From JAZGGS01 sp963764825 (lineage in GTDB: Bacteria > Bacteroidota > Ignavibacteria > Ignavibacteriales > Ignavibacteriaceae): a stretch of 64,000 bases of DNA. Made by a program: the position numbers and the translations under genes. Below, one piece after another: positions 47,809 through 58,694 of this stretch; the first letter of the stretch is position 1, and the number at the start of each line of letters is the position of its first letter. The stretch is from the NCBI GenBank assembly GCA_963764825.1, contig CAVXUA010000004.1, positions 116,256 through 180,255 of the forward strand, written 5' to 3'. The notes beneath the pieces are model-generated. The model was not told the origin of the DNA and ran no database searches. It saw nothing but the letters and a program-made list of their open reading frames with translations.

Positions 47809-49297
47809 TTATTTAATAAGAGTCATCTTTCTAACATGGGAAAACTCACCGGCATCTAACCTGTAGAAATACATTCCACTGTTAAGATCGACTGCATTGA
47901 AGTTTACTGTATGAATTCCTGTTTCCATAAATCTGTTAACCAATGTTTTAATTTCCTGCCCAAGCGAGTTATAGATTTTCAAACTAACTTGCGATCCTTC
48001 AGGAATAGAGAACTTAATTGTAGTAGAAGGATTAAACGGGTTAGGATAATTTTGGCTAAGTTCATAATTCATAGGCGTGTCAACATCAATCTCAATCACT
48101 TTTGAAAACTCAAACGTTACCATCAGTATCAATTTGTTTTAAGCGATAAGAATATTTTCCATCTGATAACATTATCATCAATAAAAGAATATTCTTTAGG
48201 TGAGTTTGAATTTCCGTGACCTTGCACAAATCCAAGCTTCACCCAACCTCTCCCGGTTCGCCACCCACTGAGAAGGAGAGCGAAGTGTGAGCGTTCGAAG
48301 AATCTCAAATCCATAGTTTGTAGACTTCAGTATTTGTCCGCCAAATAAGTTTGAATTGAATTGTCTAGTACGCTTGCAGAAAAGAATCCAGCTCAACCGG
48401 TAGCGGATTAATTCCATCGAAAAGACTAATACCAACTGCTTCAGGAGTACTAAAACCTAAGAGGTCTCCAACAGTTGGAGCTATATCAATTTGATAATGA
48501 AGATCATGAATTTTCAACACCTGCTGTAACATTTCTGCCAATTGCTAATAACATAATATGTTCACATCCTTCACAATCATCCCCATGATCGTAAACCCGT
48601 CATGTGCTCGCATGCCGTCCGTGGTCATTTGTTACAAACAATGTTGTATTTTCGGGAGTGTAACCATAAGTACCAGCTTCAATTATCTGCCATAGTTCGT
48701 AAACTAAGACTATCTGCATTTGTAATAGCTGCAAGATAGTCGTTCCAATCATCCTGGAATGCCCTGCAACATCAACTTCGGCAAAATTTATTATTAATAT
48801 TTTTGGTTGATAATTCTGCATTACAGAAATTGCTTTTGAAAATGTTAAAGCATCATTCCTGTTATCATCTCCAACCCAGGTTCCGCCATAAGGCTAATCC
48901 ATAACCAGAAAAAGCAGAATAGGTTAGTATATCAAGTTTATCTTTACCTGTAACTGCGTAGCAATCCGCCTGAGGATTTCCATCTTCTTTTCTAATGTAT
49001 TCAAACATTGTAGGATAAGTAGGTCTTTGCGAACCATCATTTGCAATTGTCTGCCAGGTGCCAGTTAATATTGATGCATGCCCGGGATTGGTTGAAGTTA
49101 TTCCTGCGTCTGCAATTCTAAAATTAGTGTAAAGATAACCCGATGGACGAAGATCATTGTACAAATGAGGAATGTAAATGCCTGCCACTGTCGAAGGTTT
49201 CTGTGTAACGTGCACCATCTATAACTACGATGATAACATTCTGTGCAAAAAGAAAATTTGTAAACAGAATTAAAAGAAGTGCCAACATTTTTTTCAT
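47809..49297 (-). CDS. T9SS-sorted alkaline-phosphatase-superfamily protein, heavily frameshifted
   Basis: Taken together, several frames give one secreted protein of about 495 residues. It has a signal peptide (MKKMLALLLILFTNFLFAQ) and NVIIVVIDGAR, then IADAGITSTNPGHASILTG, ILIINFAEVDVAGHS, LFVTNDHGRH and DHGDDCEGCEHI, the metal-site pattern of the type I phosphodiesterase/alkaline-phosphatase superfamily. A linker with GFVQGHGNSNSPKEYSF and a T9SS sorting domain (NYPNPFNPSTTIKFS) end it. Breaks occur near 49225, 48890, 48740, 48600, 48385, 48250, 48165 and 48130; several are repaired by one base, for example GLAYGGTWVGDDN. It would be exported by type IX secretion. Sequence error is likelier than decay. 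Not a confirmed intact gene. Confidence 0.75.
48239..48306. repeat. Dispersed-repeat-like palindromic segment inside the T9SS gene
   Basis: The stretch has the CACCCAACCTCTCC and GAGAAGGAGAG arms and ends at GAAGAATCTCAAATCC. It resembles the CCTCTCC/GGAGAGG-type interspersed palindromes that I know from intergenic regions of many environmental bacteria. Here it falls inside the linker before the sorting domain, between GFEILR and WVKLGFVQGHG. One copy of a related element lies at 50192-50222. The family label is from memory; copy number cannot be checked here. Confidence 0.45.
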
Positions 49298-49395
49298 TTT
49301 GAACTCCCCGAACTGCTTTACAATAAATTATTCTGCAAATAATGTAAGAAATTAAAATGAGAAAATTTTAACAATGCTCGCAAATACATTTCTAT

Positions 49396-49712
49396 TCACC
49401 AGTTTATGAGTCTCGACAATTTTTTCTCATCTATATCTTTTAGCGTTTGAATTTTTATGTGTCGCATTGTCTTACCGCTCCCTTCAAACCAGGCCACTTC
49501 TTCTTTGTTTAATCCGTTAATAGAGAACCCTACGTTGCACCTTTTCTTTAAGAGCGGCGATATAGAACTTTTTTTCTGCAAAAGTGATAACACCCCATTC
49601 ATTTTTTCTTCACAGCCCGTAATTGTCTGCAGAAAAATCTTTCTGACTTTTCCAGAATCTCCTTTTGCGGCGACTTCTGTTTATTTATGTATGCTCTGAT
49701 ATCACGGTTCAT
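49396..49712 (-). CDS. DUF1801 family protein (three frameshifts)
   Basis: After three single-base fixes this is a 105-residue protein: MNRDIRAYINKQKSPQKEILEK, then VRKIFLQTITGCEEKMKWGVITFAEKKFYIAALKEKV and NVGFSINGLNKEEVAWFEGSGKTMRHIKIQTLKDIDEKKL. This matches the DUF1801/YdhG fold, a small cytoplasmic domain sometimes linked to iron handling, with no established function. Fixes: one missing base after LEK, one after EEKM, and one extra C after KEKV. It lies between two T9SS genes on the same strand. Confidence 0.75.
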
Positions 49713-49744
49713 ACTTTACGACATATGCTTTAATCTATAAAGTA

Positions 49745-52689
49745 TTATTTGAGAAGAAGCATCTTCCTATTCTCTACCTTCTGTTCAGTTTCAAGGCGGT
49801 AGAAGTATATTCCACTTGAAAAGTTCTCTGCATTAAATACAGCTTCATAAACTTTTCCACCATCAGCTATTCCGTTAAATATACTTGAAACCTCATTACC
49901 TAAAACATCAAATACTTTTAGCTCTGCATTTTGTGTTTCTGCCAAAGCAAATTTAATTGTCGTGGTTGGATTAAAAGGATTTGGATAATTCTGCTCAAGT
50001 ACAAAACCACCAGGAATATTTCCAGCATCAACTTCAATTACATCACGAATATTCAAATTGACCATCAGTGTCAATTTGTTTAAGTCTATATGAGTAACTT
50101 CCATATTTTATCACTTCATCAAGTATATGAATATTCTTTTGGCGAATTTGAATTGCCATGACCTTCCACAAATCCTAGTTTGACCCACGAGTTGTCATTC
50201 TGAGCAGAGTCGATGAATCTCAAATCCATAATTGTTAACTTCGGTCTCAGTTCGCCAATCGAGTTGGATTCCGCCGTTTCGAAAACTTTTGCAGTAAATG
50301 GAACTCTACAGGTAATGGGACATCAATATTTAACTCATAAACTCCTCTGCCGTGAGTAGCTGCACTAAGATATCGTGTGCCTGCATTACTGTAGAAATCA
50401 AAATCCAGAACCGGTACAAAAGGCATTCCATTACTTAATTTTATCCAGCTTGTTCCTCCATCAGTAGACCAGTAAACACCAAAATCATTACCTGCATAGA
50501 GATGATTGGTATCTGCAGGATCAATAAATAAATCATTAACAGGAACCAAAGGTAGATTGCCAGATACGTTTGTCCAGGTCGAACCGAAATCAGTTGTTTT
50601 TAATACCTGCCCACCACCATATGAAGCTCTGGTAATATAAAACGTAAATCCATCACTAGGATCAGCAACAACCCTTTGGATATTAGTCCCGCTCAATCCA
50701 GCGCCAGAAAGAAATGTAGTATAAATAGTATGTTATATCGGTCCAGTTTACACCTTCATCTGTTGATATGTCTAAGCTTGGCGAAGTAGTATATTGACTC
50801 GAAATTGCAATCATATTATTAGTGAACACAGATGATTGGGCAACTGAAGTAACATGATAGCCGCTAATATAACCTGATGATAAATGACCAAGTTCCCAGT
50901 GCTCCCGAAGAATTTGATCTACGAATTCTGACCATTAATAGCAGCAAATATACGCACAGGATTGGTAGGATGCTGCCAGTATGGTGCAGTCCAGGCAGCA
51001 CTGCCAATAATTATCAACGGTTTGCCAGTTAACTCCACCGTCAGTACTTCTTTATAAGCTTCCATATTGAGTACTCATAAAAACATAATTAGGATTACTG
51101 TAATCAACAAAACATTCCATACCATCGCCGCTTGTCTCAAATACCCAGTCAGTTGCACCTTTATCGGAAGTACTGAAATTACCGTTATCTTGTGCTCCTC
51201 CAAAAAGAATTGAAGCGTTTGTTGGATCTGAGGCTACTCTATAGAATTGTATTGTATTAATATTATTATTTACGCTAAACCAGGTTGCACCGGCATCAGT
51301 AGATTTGTAAACACCACCATCACAACCCATATATACTATATTTCCATTGGAAGGAGCAAAGTGAATTTTATGTATATCAACATGCGAATAGCAATCCCAA
51401 GCCCCATGTACCAGCTAGTATATCCGCTACGGATTCCGAACAAATGAAATAGTTGATCCATTAGTTGTTCTGCTTAGTTCAACATTTCCAAAACAAACTA
51501 TGTTTGGATTAGTTGGATGTACTGATAAACAAAGATCATAACTTCCTTGATCGTTGACTGTTGATCCATTATAACTTCCGGATATAAGTACCCCTGAAGA
51601 TATCTGTCCCCAATTAAAACCTCCGTCTAGTGGATTTGAAAGCGGCAGTTGTTTGACCACCAGGTAAAGCTGAATTATTATATATAATTGCATAGATAGT
51701 AAGAGGTGAAGAAGTGGATATATCAAATTGCATTCTGGCCGATGCTAGTAGTCGCAGGAAGCCCTGTATTACTTTTAATCCATGTAAGTCCACCATCAGT
51801 TGATCTCCAAAAACCAGCTGTCGCGGTAAAGTTATCCTGGTCACCGCAAGCAGCATAAGCTAACAAGCTGTTGGTAGGATGAAACGCAACATCAAAAGCA
51901 TCTTGAGCATTTAGTGTTCTAGTCCATGTCAATCCTGCGTCAGAGCTTCTCCATACCCCTTCATTAGTAGGAAAGGCATTGTTCCAATTGCCTGAACCAA
52001 GTGAAGCTAAAAGAATCATTTGAATTACCGGGATTTACTTCTATATCAGAGAATTGTGTTTGTATTCCGAAACCGTTTGTTATTTGTGCCCAGGTACTTC
52101 CGCCATCGGTTGTTTTGTAAAGACCATCGCCCTCGTATGTGACATTATTATAACTCCATCTTGCTTCTCCGGTACCAGCATAGACAGTATTTGTGTTATT
52201 CGGATCAATGGCTATGGCACCAAATGTAAGTAAATTTAAACTACCGCTAACATCCACCCAACTGGTTCCTCCGTTAGTAGTCTTCCATATTCCCCCGGCA
52301 GCAGCACCTGCATAAACTATATTTGGATCTGTTGGATGAACATCAAGCCCGCGTACTCTCCCGCTTACTTTACCCCAATAAGGAATAAAACTTGAAGTCA
52401 TATCAATTGCATTCGGACCTATATTTGTCCATAGATCTGAAGTACCACTTACTTTACCAAGTTTCAGATTCTGTTCGGCAATCTTTTGTTCTTCGATCAC
52501 CATTTGTTGATTTATATGTTCTTTAGGAAAGTTGCCTTGTTCGTCTGTTCTTGGTCTGTAGAACCATTCATATCTTTTAAATGCATTCGTTTCTTTTATG
52601 TTATCCGGTACCTGGTCCCAAACAGATTGAAATTGTCCATAGGCAGGAATAATAAATAATAATATTAGCAAAGATATTTTTATTTTCAT
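49745..52689 (-). CDS. T9SS-sorted VPS10/sortilin-like Asp-box repeat protein, heavily frameshifted
   Basis: Reading across frames gives a secreted protein of about 980 residues. It begins with a signal peptide (MKIKISLLILLFIIPAYGQ). It carries at least seven Asp-box (BNR) motifs: KTTNGGTSW, KTTDGGSTW, RSSDAGLTW, RSTDGGLTW, KSTDAGATW, KTTDFGSTW and WSTDGGTSW. This is the sortilin/VPS10-type beta-propeller. A linker (VKLGFVEGHGNSNSPKEYS) and a T9SS sorting domain (NYPNPFNPTTTIKFA) end it. It would sit on or outside the cell surface. Frame breaks occur about every 200-300 bases, for example near 52010, 51740, 51640, 51420, 51040 and 50250. I start at 52689, not the GTG at 52698. Function unknown. 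Confidence 0.78.
50192..50222. repeat. CATTCTGAGC...GAATCTC dispersed-repeat-like segment in the second T9SS gene
   Basis: The segment reads TTGTCATTCTGAGCAGAG, then TCGATGAATCTC. It resembles a short interspersed sequence that recurs in many environmental bacterial genomes. Here it is in the same linker position as the 48239-48306 element. In the reading frame it gives a SAQNDN-type peptide between GFEI and WVKLGF. Confidence 0.45.
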
Positions 52690-52799
52690 CTTAATCACCT
52701 TGGTTATAAATAAAAATAAGTATCAATAAAAACGCCAAAAAACACACTATATAAACCTACACAGAACTAATTTTAAAATAAATATGTTAACTTATTTAC

Positions 52800-53721
52800 A
52801 TGAAAAAAATCATCATTACCGGTGCAACCGGGTCTATTGGCCAAAAACTCGTAAAGGAGTTAATTGCGAGAGAAATTGAAGTTATTATCTTCACCAGGAA
52901 TCCAGATAAAGCTAAAAATAATTTACCGGGTGCAAATAAATATGTCAAGTGGGATTATAACAAACCAAAAGATTGGAAAGAACAATTAAACGGAATAGAT
53001 GTGGTAGTTCATCTTCGCAGGTGCAAACCTTGGTGCAAAGCGATGGAATGAAGAATATAAAAAGCTTGCTTACGATAGCAGAATATATAAGCACAAGAAA
53101 TTTAGTTGAAGCGATAAAATCGGTTGAACAAAAACCAAAAGTATTTATTTGTTCTTCTGCAGTCAGGAATTTATGGTAACAGGTATGATGAAGTTCTTGA
53201 TGAAACAAGTTCGCCTGGAAATGATTTCTTAGCAACACTTTGTAATGACTGGGAAAAGGAAGCCAAAAAAGTCGAAGCAACTTGGAGTAAGAAGAGTTAG
53301 CATAAGAACAGGATTGGTACTCGACAAAAATGAAGGCTTAATGAAAAAACTTATTCCATCTTTTAAATTATTTTTAGGCGGATGGCTCGGCAATGGAAAG
53401 CAATGGTTTCCCTGGATTCACATTGATGATATTGTTGGTATTTATCTACATGCAATTGATAATGCAAATATTAATGGTGCAGTTAATGCAGCATCACCGG
53501 GAATTGTAACAAACAAAGAATTTTCTAAAACTGCTGGGTAAAGTTTTAAACAGACCTGCGTTTTTCCCTATTCCAAAATTTGCATTAGCGTATTGTAAGC
53601 GGTGAGCTTGGCAAATATGTAACAGACAGTCAGAGAGTTTCTGTGGATAAAATTATTAAACAGCGGTTATAAGTTTAAATTTGAAAATCTGGAAGTGGCT
53701 TTGAGGGATTTACTTAAATAA
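52800..53721 (+). CDS. TIGR01777-family NAD-dependent epimerase/dehydratase (seven frameshifts)
   Basis: The corrected protein is 304 residues, normal for the TIGR01777 (YfcH-like) SDR family. The NAD site is MKKIIITGATGSIGQKLVKEL. Conserved blocks are VVVHLAGANLGAKRW, ICSSAVGIYG, VRRVSIRTGLVLDKNEG, WFPWIHIDDIVGIYLHAI and AASPGIVTNKEFS. Removing a single base at each of seven points (near 53015, 53090, 53163, 53278, 53533, 53592 and 53660) restores one frame. All seven are extra bases, which points to a sequencing problem in this segment rather than decay. The substrate is unknown. It is divergent from the sortilin-like gene. Confidence 0.8.
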
Positions 53722-53727
53722 GAAGTA

Positions 53728-53760
53728 GAGACGCAATCGCAATTGCGTCTCCACTATTTT
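53728..53760. terminator. Bidirectional terminator between TIGR01777 and ahcY genes
   Basis: A perfect 10-bp stem GAGACGCAAT/ATTGCGTCTC (53728-53737 with 53742-53751) with a four-base loop is followed by TATTTT on the plus strand and by TACTTCTT on the minus strand. It lies between the convergent genes. The GAGACGC core resembles another widespread short palindrome, so it may be repeat-derived. Confidence 0.8.
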
Positions 53761-53765
53761 ATCTT

Positions 53766-55095
53766 TTAATACCTGTAATAATCTGGTTTGTATGGGCCTT
53801 CAACCGGCACACCGATATATTCAGCTTGTTCGGGTCTTAGCACATCGAGCTCCGCACCTACTTTTGCAAGATGAAGTCGTGCAACCATTTCATCAAGATG
53901 TTTCGGTAAGGTATAAACTTTGTTTTCATAATTATCGTGATGGTTCCAGAGTTCTATTTGTGCAAGCACCTGGTTAGAGAATGAATTAGACATAACAAAA
54001 GAAGGATGACCCATTGCACAACCAAGATTAACTAATCTTCCTTCTGCAAGAACAATTATATCTTTTCCATCAATTGTATATTTATCAACCTGAGGTTTGA
54101 TGTTATCTTTTGTTTGTCCATAATTTTTATTCAGCCAGGCCATATCAATTTCATTATCAAAATGACCGATATTACAAACAACAGTTTTATCTTTCAGCAA
54201 TCTGAAAGTCTTTTCATCAATAACATTGTAATTACCGGTAGCAGATACAACTATATCAGCTCTTGGTGCAGCTTTTTCCATTTTCTGAACTTCGTATCCA
54301 TCCATTGCAGCCTGCAAAGCACATATCGGATCAATTTCTGTTACAATAACTCTTACACCAGCACCGCGAAGTGATTGAGCAGAACCTTTACCAACATCAC
54401 CATATCCAGCAACAACAGCAACTTTTCCAGCCATCATTAAATCTGTTGCTCTTCTGATTGCATCAACTAAAGATTCACGGCAGCCGTACTTGTTATCAAA
54501 TTTTGATTTCGTAACTGAATCATTAACATTAAATGCAGGAACAGAAAGTGTTCCTTTTTTTTCTCTTTCATACAAACGATGAACACCTGTTGTTGTTTCC
54601 TCAGAGATTCCTTTAATTTCTTTAACTAATTCAGGATAATTATCAAGAACTGTATTAGTGAGATCGCCACCATCATCAAGAATCATATTCAACGGTTTCT
54701 TATCTTTACCAAAGAATAGAGTTTGCTCTATGCACCAATCGTATTCCTCAAGTGTTTCACCTTTCCATGCAAAAACAGGAACTCCAGCTTTTGCGATTGC
54801 AGCAGCAGCATGATCCTGAGTAGAAAAAATATTACAGGATGACCATTGAACTTCTGCACCAAGATCTTTTAATGTTTCAATTAATACAGCAGTCTGAATT
54901 GTCATATGAAGACAGCCGGCAATGCGTGCACCTTTAAGCGGTTGTTCCTTTTTGTATTTCTCTCTGATAGCCATTAAGCCGGGCATTTCTGCTTCGGCAA
55001 GATTTATTTCTTTTCCTTCCCCATTCAGCAAGAGAAATATCTTTTACTTTGAATGGGAGAGTTTTAACATCGTTTTTTATTGCAACATCGCTCAT
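53766..55095 (-). CDS. ahcY: S-adenosylhomocysteine hydrolase (one frameshift)
   Basis: This 442-residue enzyme (corrected) splits S-adenosylhomocysteine to adenosine and homocysteine. Conserved blocks are GCLHMTIQTAVLIETL, ILDDGGDLTN, FDNKYGCRESLVDAI, VAGYGDVGKGSAQSLRGAGV (the NAD site) and SFSNQVLAQIELW. The N-terminal 33 codons from 55095 are in another frame, and removing one A at plus-strand 55011-55014 joins them to give EWGRKEINLAEAEMPG. metK lies 93 bases upstream on the same strand, so the two form a methyl-cycle pair. I see no SAH riboswitch in the gap. Confidence 0.94.
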
Positions 55096-55188
55096 TTTTT
55101 ACCTTTTCTTATTTTTATAATAATTCCTTTAAAATGATCAACAGTAACAGAACAATTAATAATATATAAAAAGTTCATTACTTGTAAA

Positions 55189-56337
55189 TTAATTTTTTAA
55201 GAACTTTTTAAATATCGGAACAAGATCAAGTTTTTCCCAGGTAAATTCTTTATCATTTCTTCCAAAGTGACCATAAGCAGAAGTCTTCTGATAAATTGGT
55301 CTTCTTAATTTTAATCTTGAAATAATTCCTTTAGGTGTAAGATCAACTTCTTTCTGGATCATTTTAGAAATTTCCTTATCCGGAATAACACCAGTTCCTT
55401 TTGTATCAACAAAAACTGAAATTGGTTTTGCAACTCCTATTGCATAAGAAATCTGAACGAGACATTCTTTTGCAAGTTTTGCTGCAACAACATTTTTAGC
55501 AATGTGTCTTGCTGCGTAGGTTGCACTTCTATCAACTTTTGAAGGATCTTTACCTGAAAAAGCACCACCACCATGCGGAGCCCAACCACCATAAGTATCA
55601 ACAATAATTTTTCTTCCGGTTAAACCACTGTCGCCATGTGGTCCGCCTATTTCAAATCTTCCGGTTGGATTAACAAAATACTTGGTATTCTTATCCAAAT
55701 ATTTAGCAGGGATAACTTTTTTAATAACATTTTGAATAACATCAGATTTTATTTTACTTTGTTTGGCATTTGCGTCATGCTGTGTTGAAATAACAACTGC
55801 ATCGACTCTTAACGGTTTTCCATTGTCACTATACTCAATAGTCACTTGTGATTTTGAATCAGGACGAAGATACGGCATTAATCCATTATTTCTTTTTCTG
55901 ATATCAGCAAGTTTTTTTACAAGCTTATGAGCAAATACAATTGGCATCGGCATTAGTTCAGGAGTTTGATCACAAGCATAACCAAACATAATTCCCTGAT
56001 CTCCTGCACCGCCGCTATCGACTCCCATTGCAATATCCGGTGATTGTGAATGAATAGCATTTAGCACTGAACAAGATTCTGAGTCAAATTTGTAATCAGC
56101 CTTTGTGTATCCAATTTTTTCAACTGTTTGTCGTACAATTGCAGGAACATCGATATAAGTTTTTGTAGTGATCTCACCACCAACTAATACTAAACCTGTG
56201 GTAACAAATGTTTCGCAGGCTACTCTTGCATAAGGATCGTGAGCATAAATTGCATCCAGTATTCCATCTGATATCGCATCACTAACTTTATCCGGATGAC
56301 CTTCAGAAACTGATTCTGATGTAAAGAAAAACGACAT
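55189..56337 (-). CDS. metK: S-adenosylmethionine synthetase
   Basis: This 382-residue enzyme makes SAM from methionine and ATP. Motifs are SEGHPDKVSDAISDGILDA (residues 10-28), GAGDQGIMFGYA (near 120) and GGGAFSGKDPSKVDRSATYAARHIAKN (near 258). Length and order are standard. It has its own -33/-7 promoter upstream and is followed by ahcY, giving a methyl-group recycling unit. No frameshift is present. No SAM riboswitch is visible upstream. Confidence 0.97.
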   Translation of the reverse strand: MSFFFTSESVSEGHPDKVSDAISDGILDAIYAHDPYARVACETFVTTGLVLVGGEITTKTYIDVPAIVRQTVEKIGYTKADYKFDSESCSVLNAIHSQSPDIAMGVDSGGAGDQGIMFGYACDQTPELMPMPIVFAHKLVKKLADIRKRNNGLMPYLRPDSKSQVTIEYSDNGKPLRVDAVVISTQHDANAKQSKIKSDVIQNVIKKVIPAKYLDKNTKYFVNPTGRFEIGGPHGDSGLTGRKIIVDTYGGWAPHGGGAFSGKDPSKVDRSATYAARHIAKNVVAAKLAKECLVQISYAIGVAKPISVFVDTKGTGVIPDKEISKMIQKEVDLTPKGIISRLKLRRPIYQKTSAYGHFGRNDKEFTWEKLDLVPIFKKFLKN

Positions 56338-56395
56338 TATAATTTTACCTTTATGAAATGAAAAATTTTATAAGTGCTTTTTGAAAAAAGGCTTA

Positions 56396-56427
56396 CAAAC
56401 TTATGGAAAGGGTATTTTAATAACAAG
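56396..56427 (-). promoter_or_regulatory. Bacteroidota-type promoter for metK
   Basis: On the minus strand CTTG (plus 56424-56427) and TAAGTTTG (plus 56396-56403) are separated by 20 bases. This matches the -33/-7 consensus. Transcription would start around 56389 and give a leader of about 50 bases. Confidence 0.55.
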
Positions 56428-56502
56428 GTAAACAGCGTTAATTTTGAGGTAGATTTATAGTTAAAATTAATAATTGCACTTTATTTATAGACGTTACATA
56501 TA

Positions 56503-57456
56503 ATGAAATTCACAACAAAAATTACAGAACTTTTTAGCATTCAGTATCCAATCATACAAGCAGGAATGGTTTGGGTTTCAGGATGGAAATTAGTTTCAGC
56601 GGTTTCTAATGAAGGCGGACTAGGATTAATCGGATCAGGCTCAATGAAACCAGATTTATTGAGAGAGCACATTCAAAAATGCAAGGTTGCAACTGACAAA
56701 CCATTTGGAGTAAACATTCCCCTGCTTCGCCGTGATGCAGAGGAATTAGTAAAAGTAACAATTGAAGAGGGAGTAAAAATTGTTTTTTCGTCTGCAGGTC
56801 ATCCTGGAAAATTTATAAAATTATTCAAAGACAATGATGTAAAAGTTGCACATGTTATTCCGTCGGTTAAACACGCATTAAAAGCAGAGGAAGTTGGATG
56901 TGATGCAGTTGTTGGTGAAGGAGTTGAAGCTGGTGGACACAATGGAATAAATGAAACAACAACAATTTCTCTAATTCCTCAGCTTGTTGACGAAGTTAAA
57001 ATTCCTGTAATCGCTGCTGGTGGAATTGCTGATGGAAGGGGAATTTTTGCAGCACTCTCACTTGGTGCAGAAGGTGTTCAAATAGGAACAAGGTTCGCTG
57101 CGACGGTTGAGTCATCTGCTCATCCAAATTATAAGAAGAAAGTTGTTGAAGCCAAAGATGATGGAACTGTGCTTGCATTCAAAAAAATTGGTTTGGTAAG
57201 AATGCTAAAAAATGATTTTGCACTTAGAGCTGTTCAAGCAGATAAGGAAGGCTGGGATGATGTGAGATTAAGAGAATTACTTGGAAGCAAGCGCGAACGA
57301 CTTGGTATTTTTGAAGGAGATGAAACTGAAGGTGAACTTGAAGCAGGACAGAGTTCAGGTTTGGTAAAGGAAACCCTAACTGTTAAAGAATTGTTTGAAA
57401 AACTTTTAAGTCAAATTTCAGAAGTCAAAAAAAGAAATGATAAAATAATTTCTTAA
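56503..57456 (+). CDS. Nitronate monooxygenase family (FabK/NMO-like) flavoprotein
   Basis: This 317-residue TIM-barrel flavoenzyme begins with ITELFSIQYPIIQAGMVWVSG and has FGVNIPLL, VVGEGVEAGGHNG (the catalytic His region) and IPVIAAGGIADGRGIFAALSLGAEGVQIGTRF (the FMN phosphate site). The family includes nitronate monooxygenases and FabK enoyl-ACP reductases, and this sequence does not decide between them. It is convergent with ispH, with four bases between stops, and divergent from metK. Confidence 0.85.
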   Translation: MKFTTKITELFSIQYPIIQAGMVWVSGWKLVSAVSNEGGLGLIGSGSMKPDLLREHIQKCKVATDKPFGVNIPLLRRDAEELVKVTIEEGVKIVFSSAGHPGKFIKLFKDNDVKVAHVIPSVKHALKAEEVGCDAVVGEGVEAGGHNGINETTTISLIPQLVDEVKIPVIAAGGIADGRGIFAALSLGAEGVQIGTRFAATVESSAHPNYKKKVVEAKDDGTVLAFKKIGLVRMLKNDFALRAVQADKEGWDDVRLRELLGSKRERLGIFEGDETEGELEAGQSSGLVKETLTVKELFEKLLSQISEVKKRNDKIIS

Positions 57457-57460
57457 TTAC

Positions 57461-58692
57461 TTACATTGCTTCAAGAACATCATTAACAACTGTATCTACA
57501 TCCTTTGCACTTTCATAGAATGATATGATTTTTCTTATCACTGCTTCAACGGTTGCATCGGGGCAGGAAGCTCCACTTGTTATCAGAATTTCTACCGGAT
57601 ATTTATGGGGCAAATAATCTTTTGAATTTATTACCGACTGCTTCAAAATATCATAATGACTAATTTCATTTTCTGATCTTACCCTGTCTGCAGAGTCAAT
57701 AAAATAGGTTTTAACTTCTTCTTCACAAATTTTAACAATGTTAGTTGTGTTAGAGCTGTTATACCCACCAACCACAATTGCAAAATCTGCCACAACTTCC
57801 AGAAAACCGTATGTCGCATCCTGGTTATCATTAGTTGCATAGCAAAGCGTATCGCGAGTATCAGAAAAATGATCACTTAAATTTTCAATTCCATATACTT
57901 TTATCATTGTCTCTTTAAGTAAGTCCGCTATTTCCTGAGTTTCAGTTGCAAGCATTGTTGTCTGATTCACAACACCAACCTTGTTCAGATCAGCTTTAAC
58001 ATCAAAATCTTTTAGAATGTTTTACCTTCGAAGAATTCATAAAAATCATCATCAGTTTTTTCCCCCATAATTACATCTGCCAGGAATTTTGTTTCTTCAA
58101 AATTACGAACAATAATTGATGGAGAACTTTGCACAGAGTGAGAGAATGTTGCTCTTGTTTCTTCGTGATAATGTTTTCCATGAATGATTACTGTAAATCC
58201 TTTTTTTCCAAGATCGCAGAACGATTCCACACTTTTTCAACAAACGGGCAAGTTGTGTTATATCTGATAAGGATTGATTCCAAGTTTATTTAATTTTTTT
58301 TCTATTTCAAGTGTCGTTCCAAATGCAGGAATAATTACTATGTCATCACTTTTAATTTCTTCCCAGGCAACCAGCTGATTGCCCGAAGTATCCATAATAA
58401 AACGAACACCCATACTTAAAAGATCATTGTTCACACCGGGATTGTGTATCATTTCGCTTAGCAGAAAAAATCTTTTGCCCGGATTTTCTTCTATTGTTTT
58501 ATATGCAATCTCAATTGCATTCTCTACTCCGTAACAAAATCCAAAATGTCTTGCCAGGTAAAACCTTACCGGTCCAAAATCCAGAAGCGTTGGGGAAAAA
58601 TCATTTTTCCTTGGGTCTTCAAGTTTTCTGCTGTTCTTTATCTGGGTAATAAAAGAACTTTTATAATGAACCGGTATATCAAACTTTTTCAT
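57461..58692 (-). CDS. ispH: 4-hydroxy-3-methylbut-2-enyl diphosphate reductase (three frameshifts)
   Basis: This iron-sulfur enzyme catalyses the last step of the MEP isoprenoid pathway. The corrected length is 410 residues, the long form. Conserved parts are RHFGFCYGVENAIEIAYK, NTTCPFVEKVWN, GKHYHEET, NQTTMLATETQEI, NDNQDATYGF, VVGGYNSSNT and SGASCPDATVE. Three cysteines (in FCYG, TTCP, ASCP) hold the 4Fe-4S cluster. The frame shifts at 58261-58263 (extra base), 58211-58220 (missing base) and 58013-58016 (missing base). Essential pathway and restored consensus argue for sequence error. It is convergent with the nitronate monooxygenase gene. Confidence 0.92.
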
Positions 58693-58694
58693 AA

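Noticed and set aside
47809..53721. True pseudogene cluster
   Set aside because: Single-base repairs restore consensus in every segment that I checked, so error is likelier. Real decay would also show stops and substitutions in key motifs.
56338..56502. SAM riboswitch upstream of metK
   Set aside because: No SAM-I, SAM-II or SAM/SAH core motif is recognisable by eye; only a promoter-like element is seen.
58012..58230. Small separate proteins in ispH
   Set aside because: They are parts of one ispH reading across three single-base shifts.
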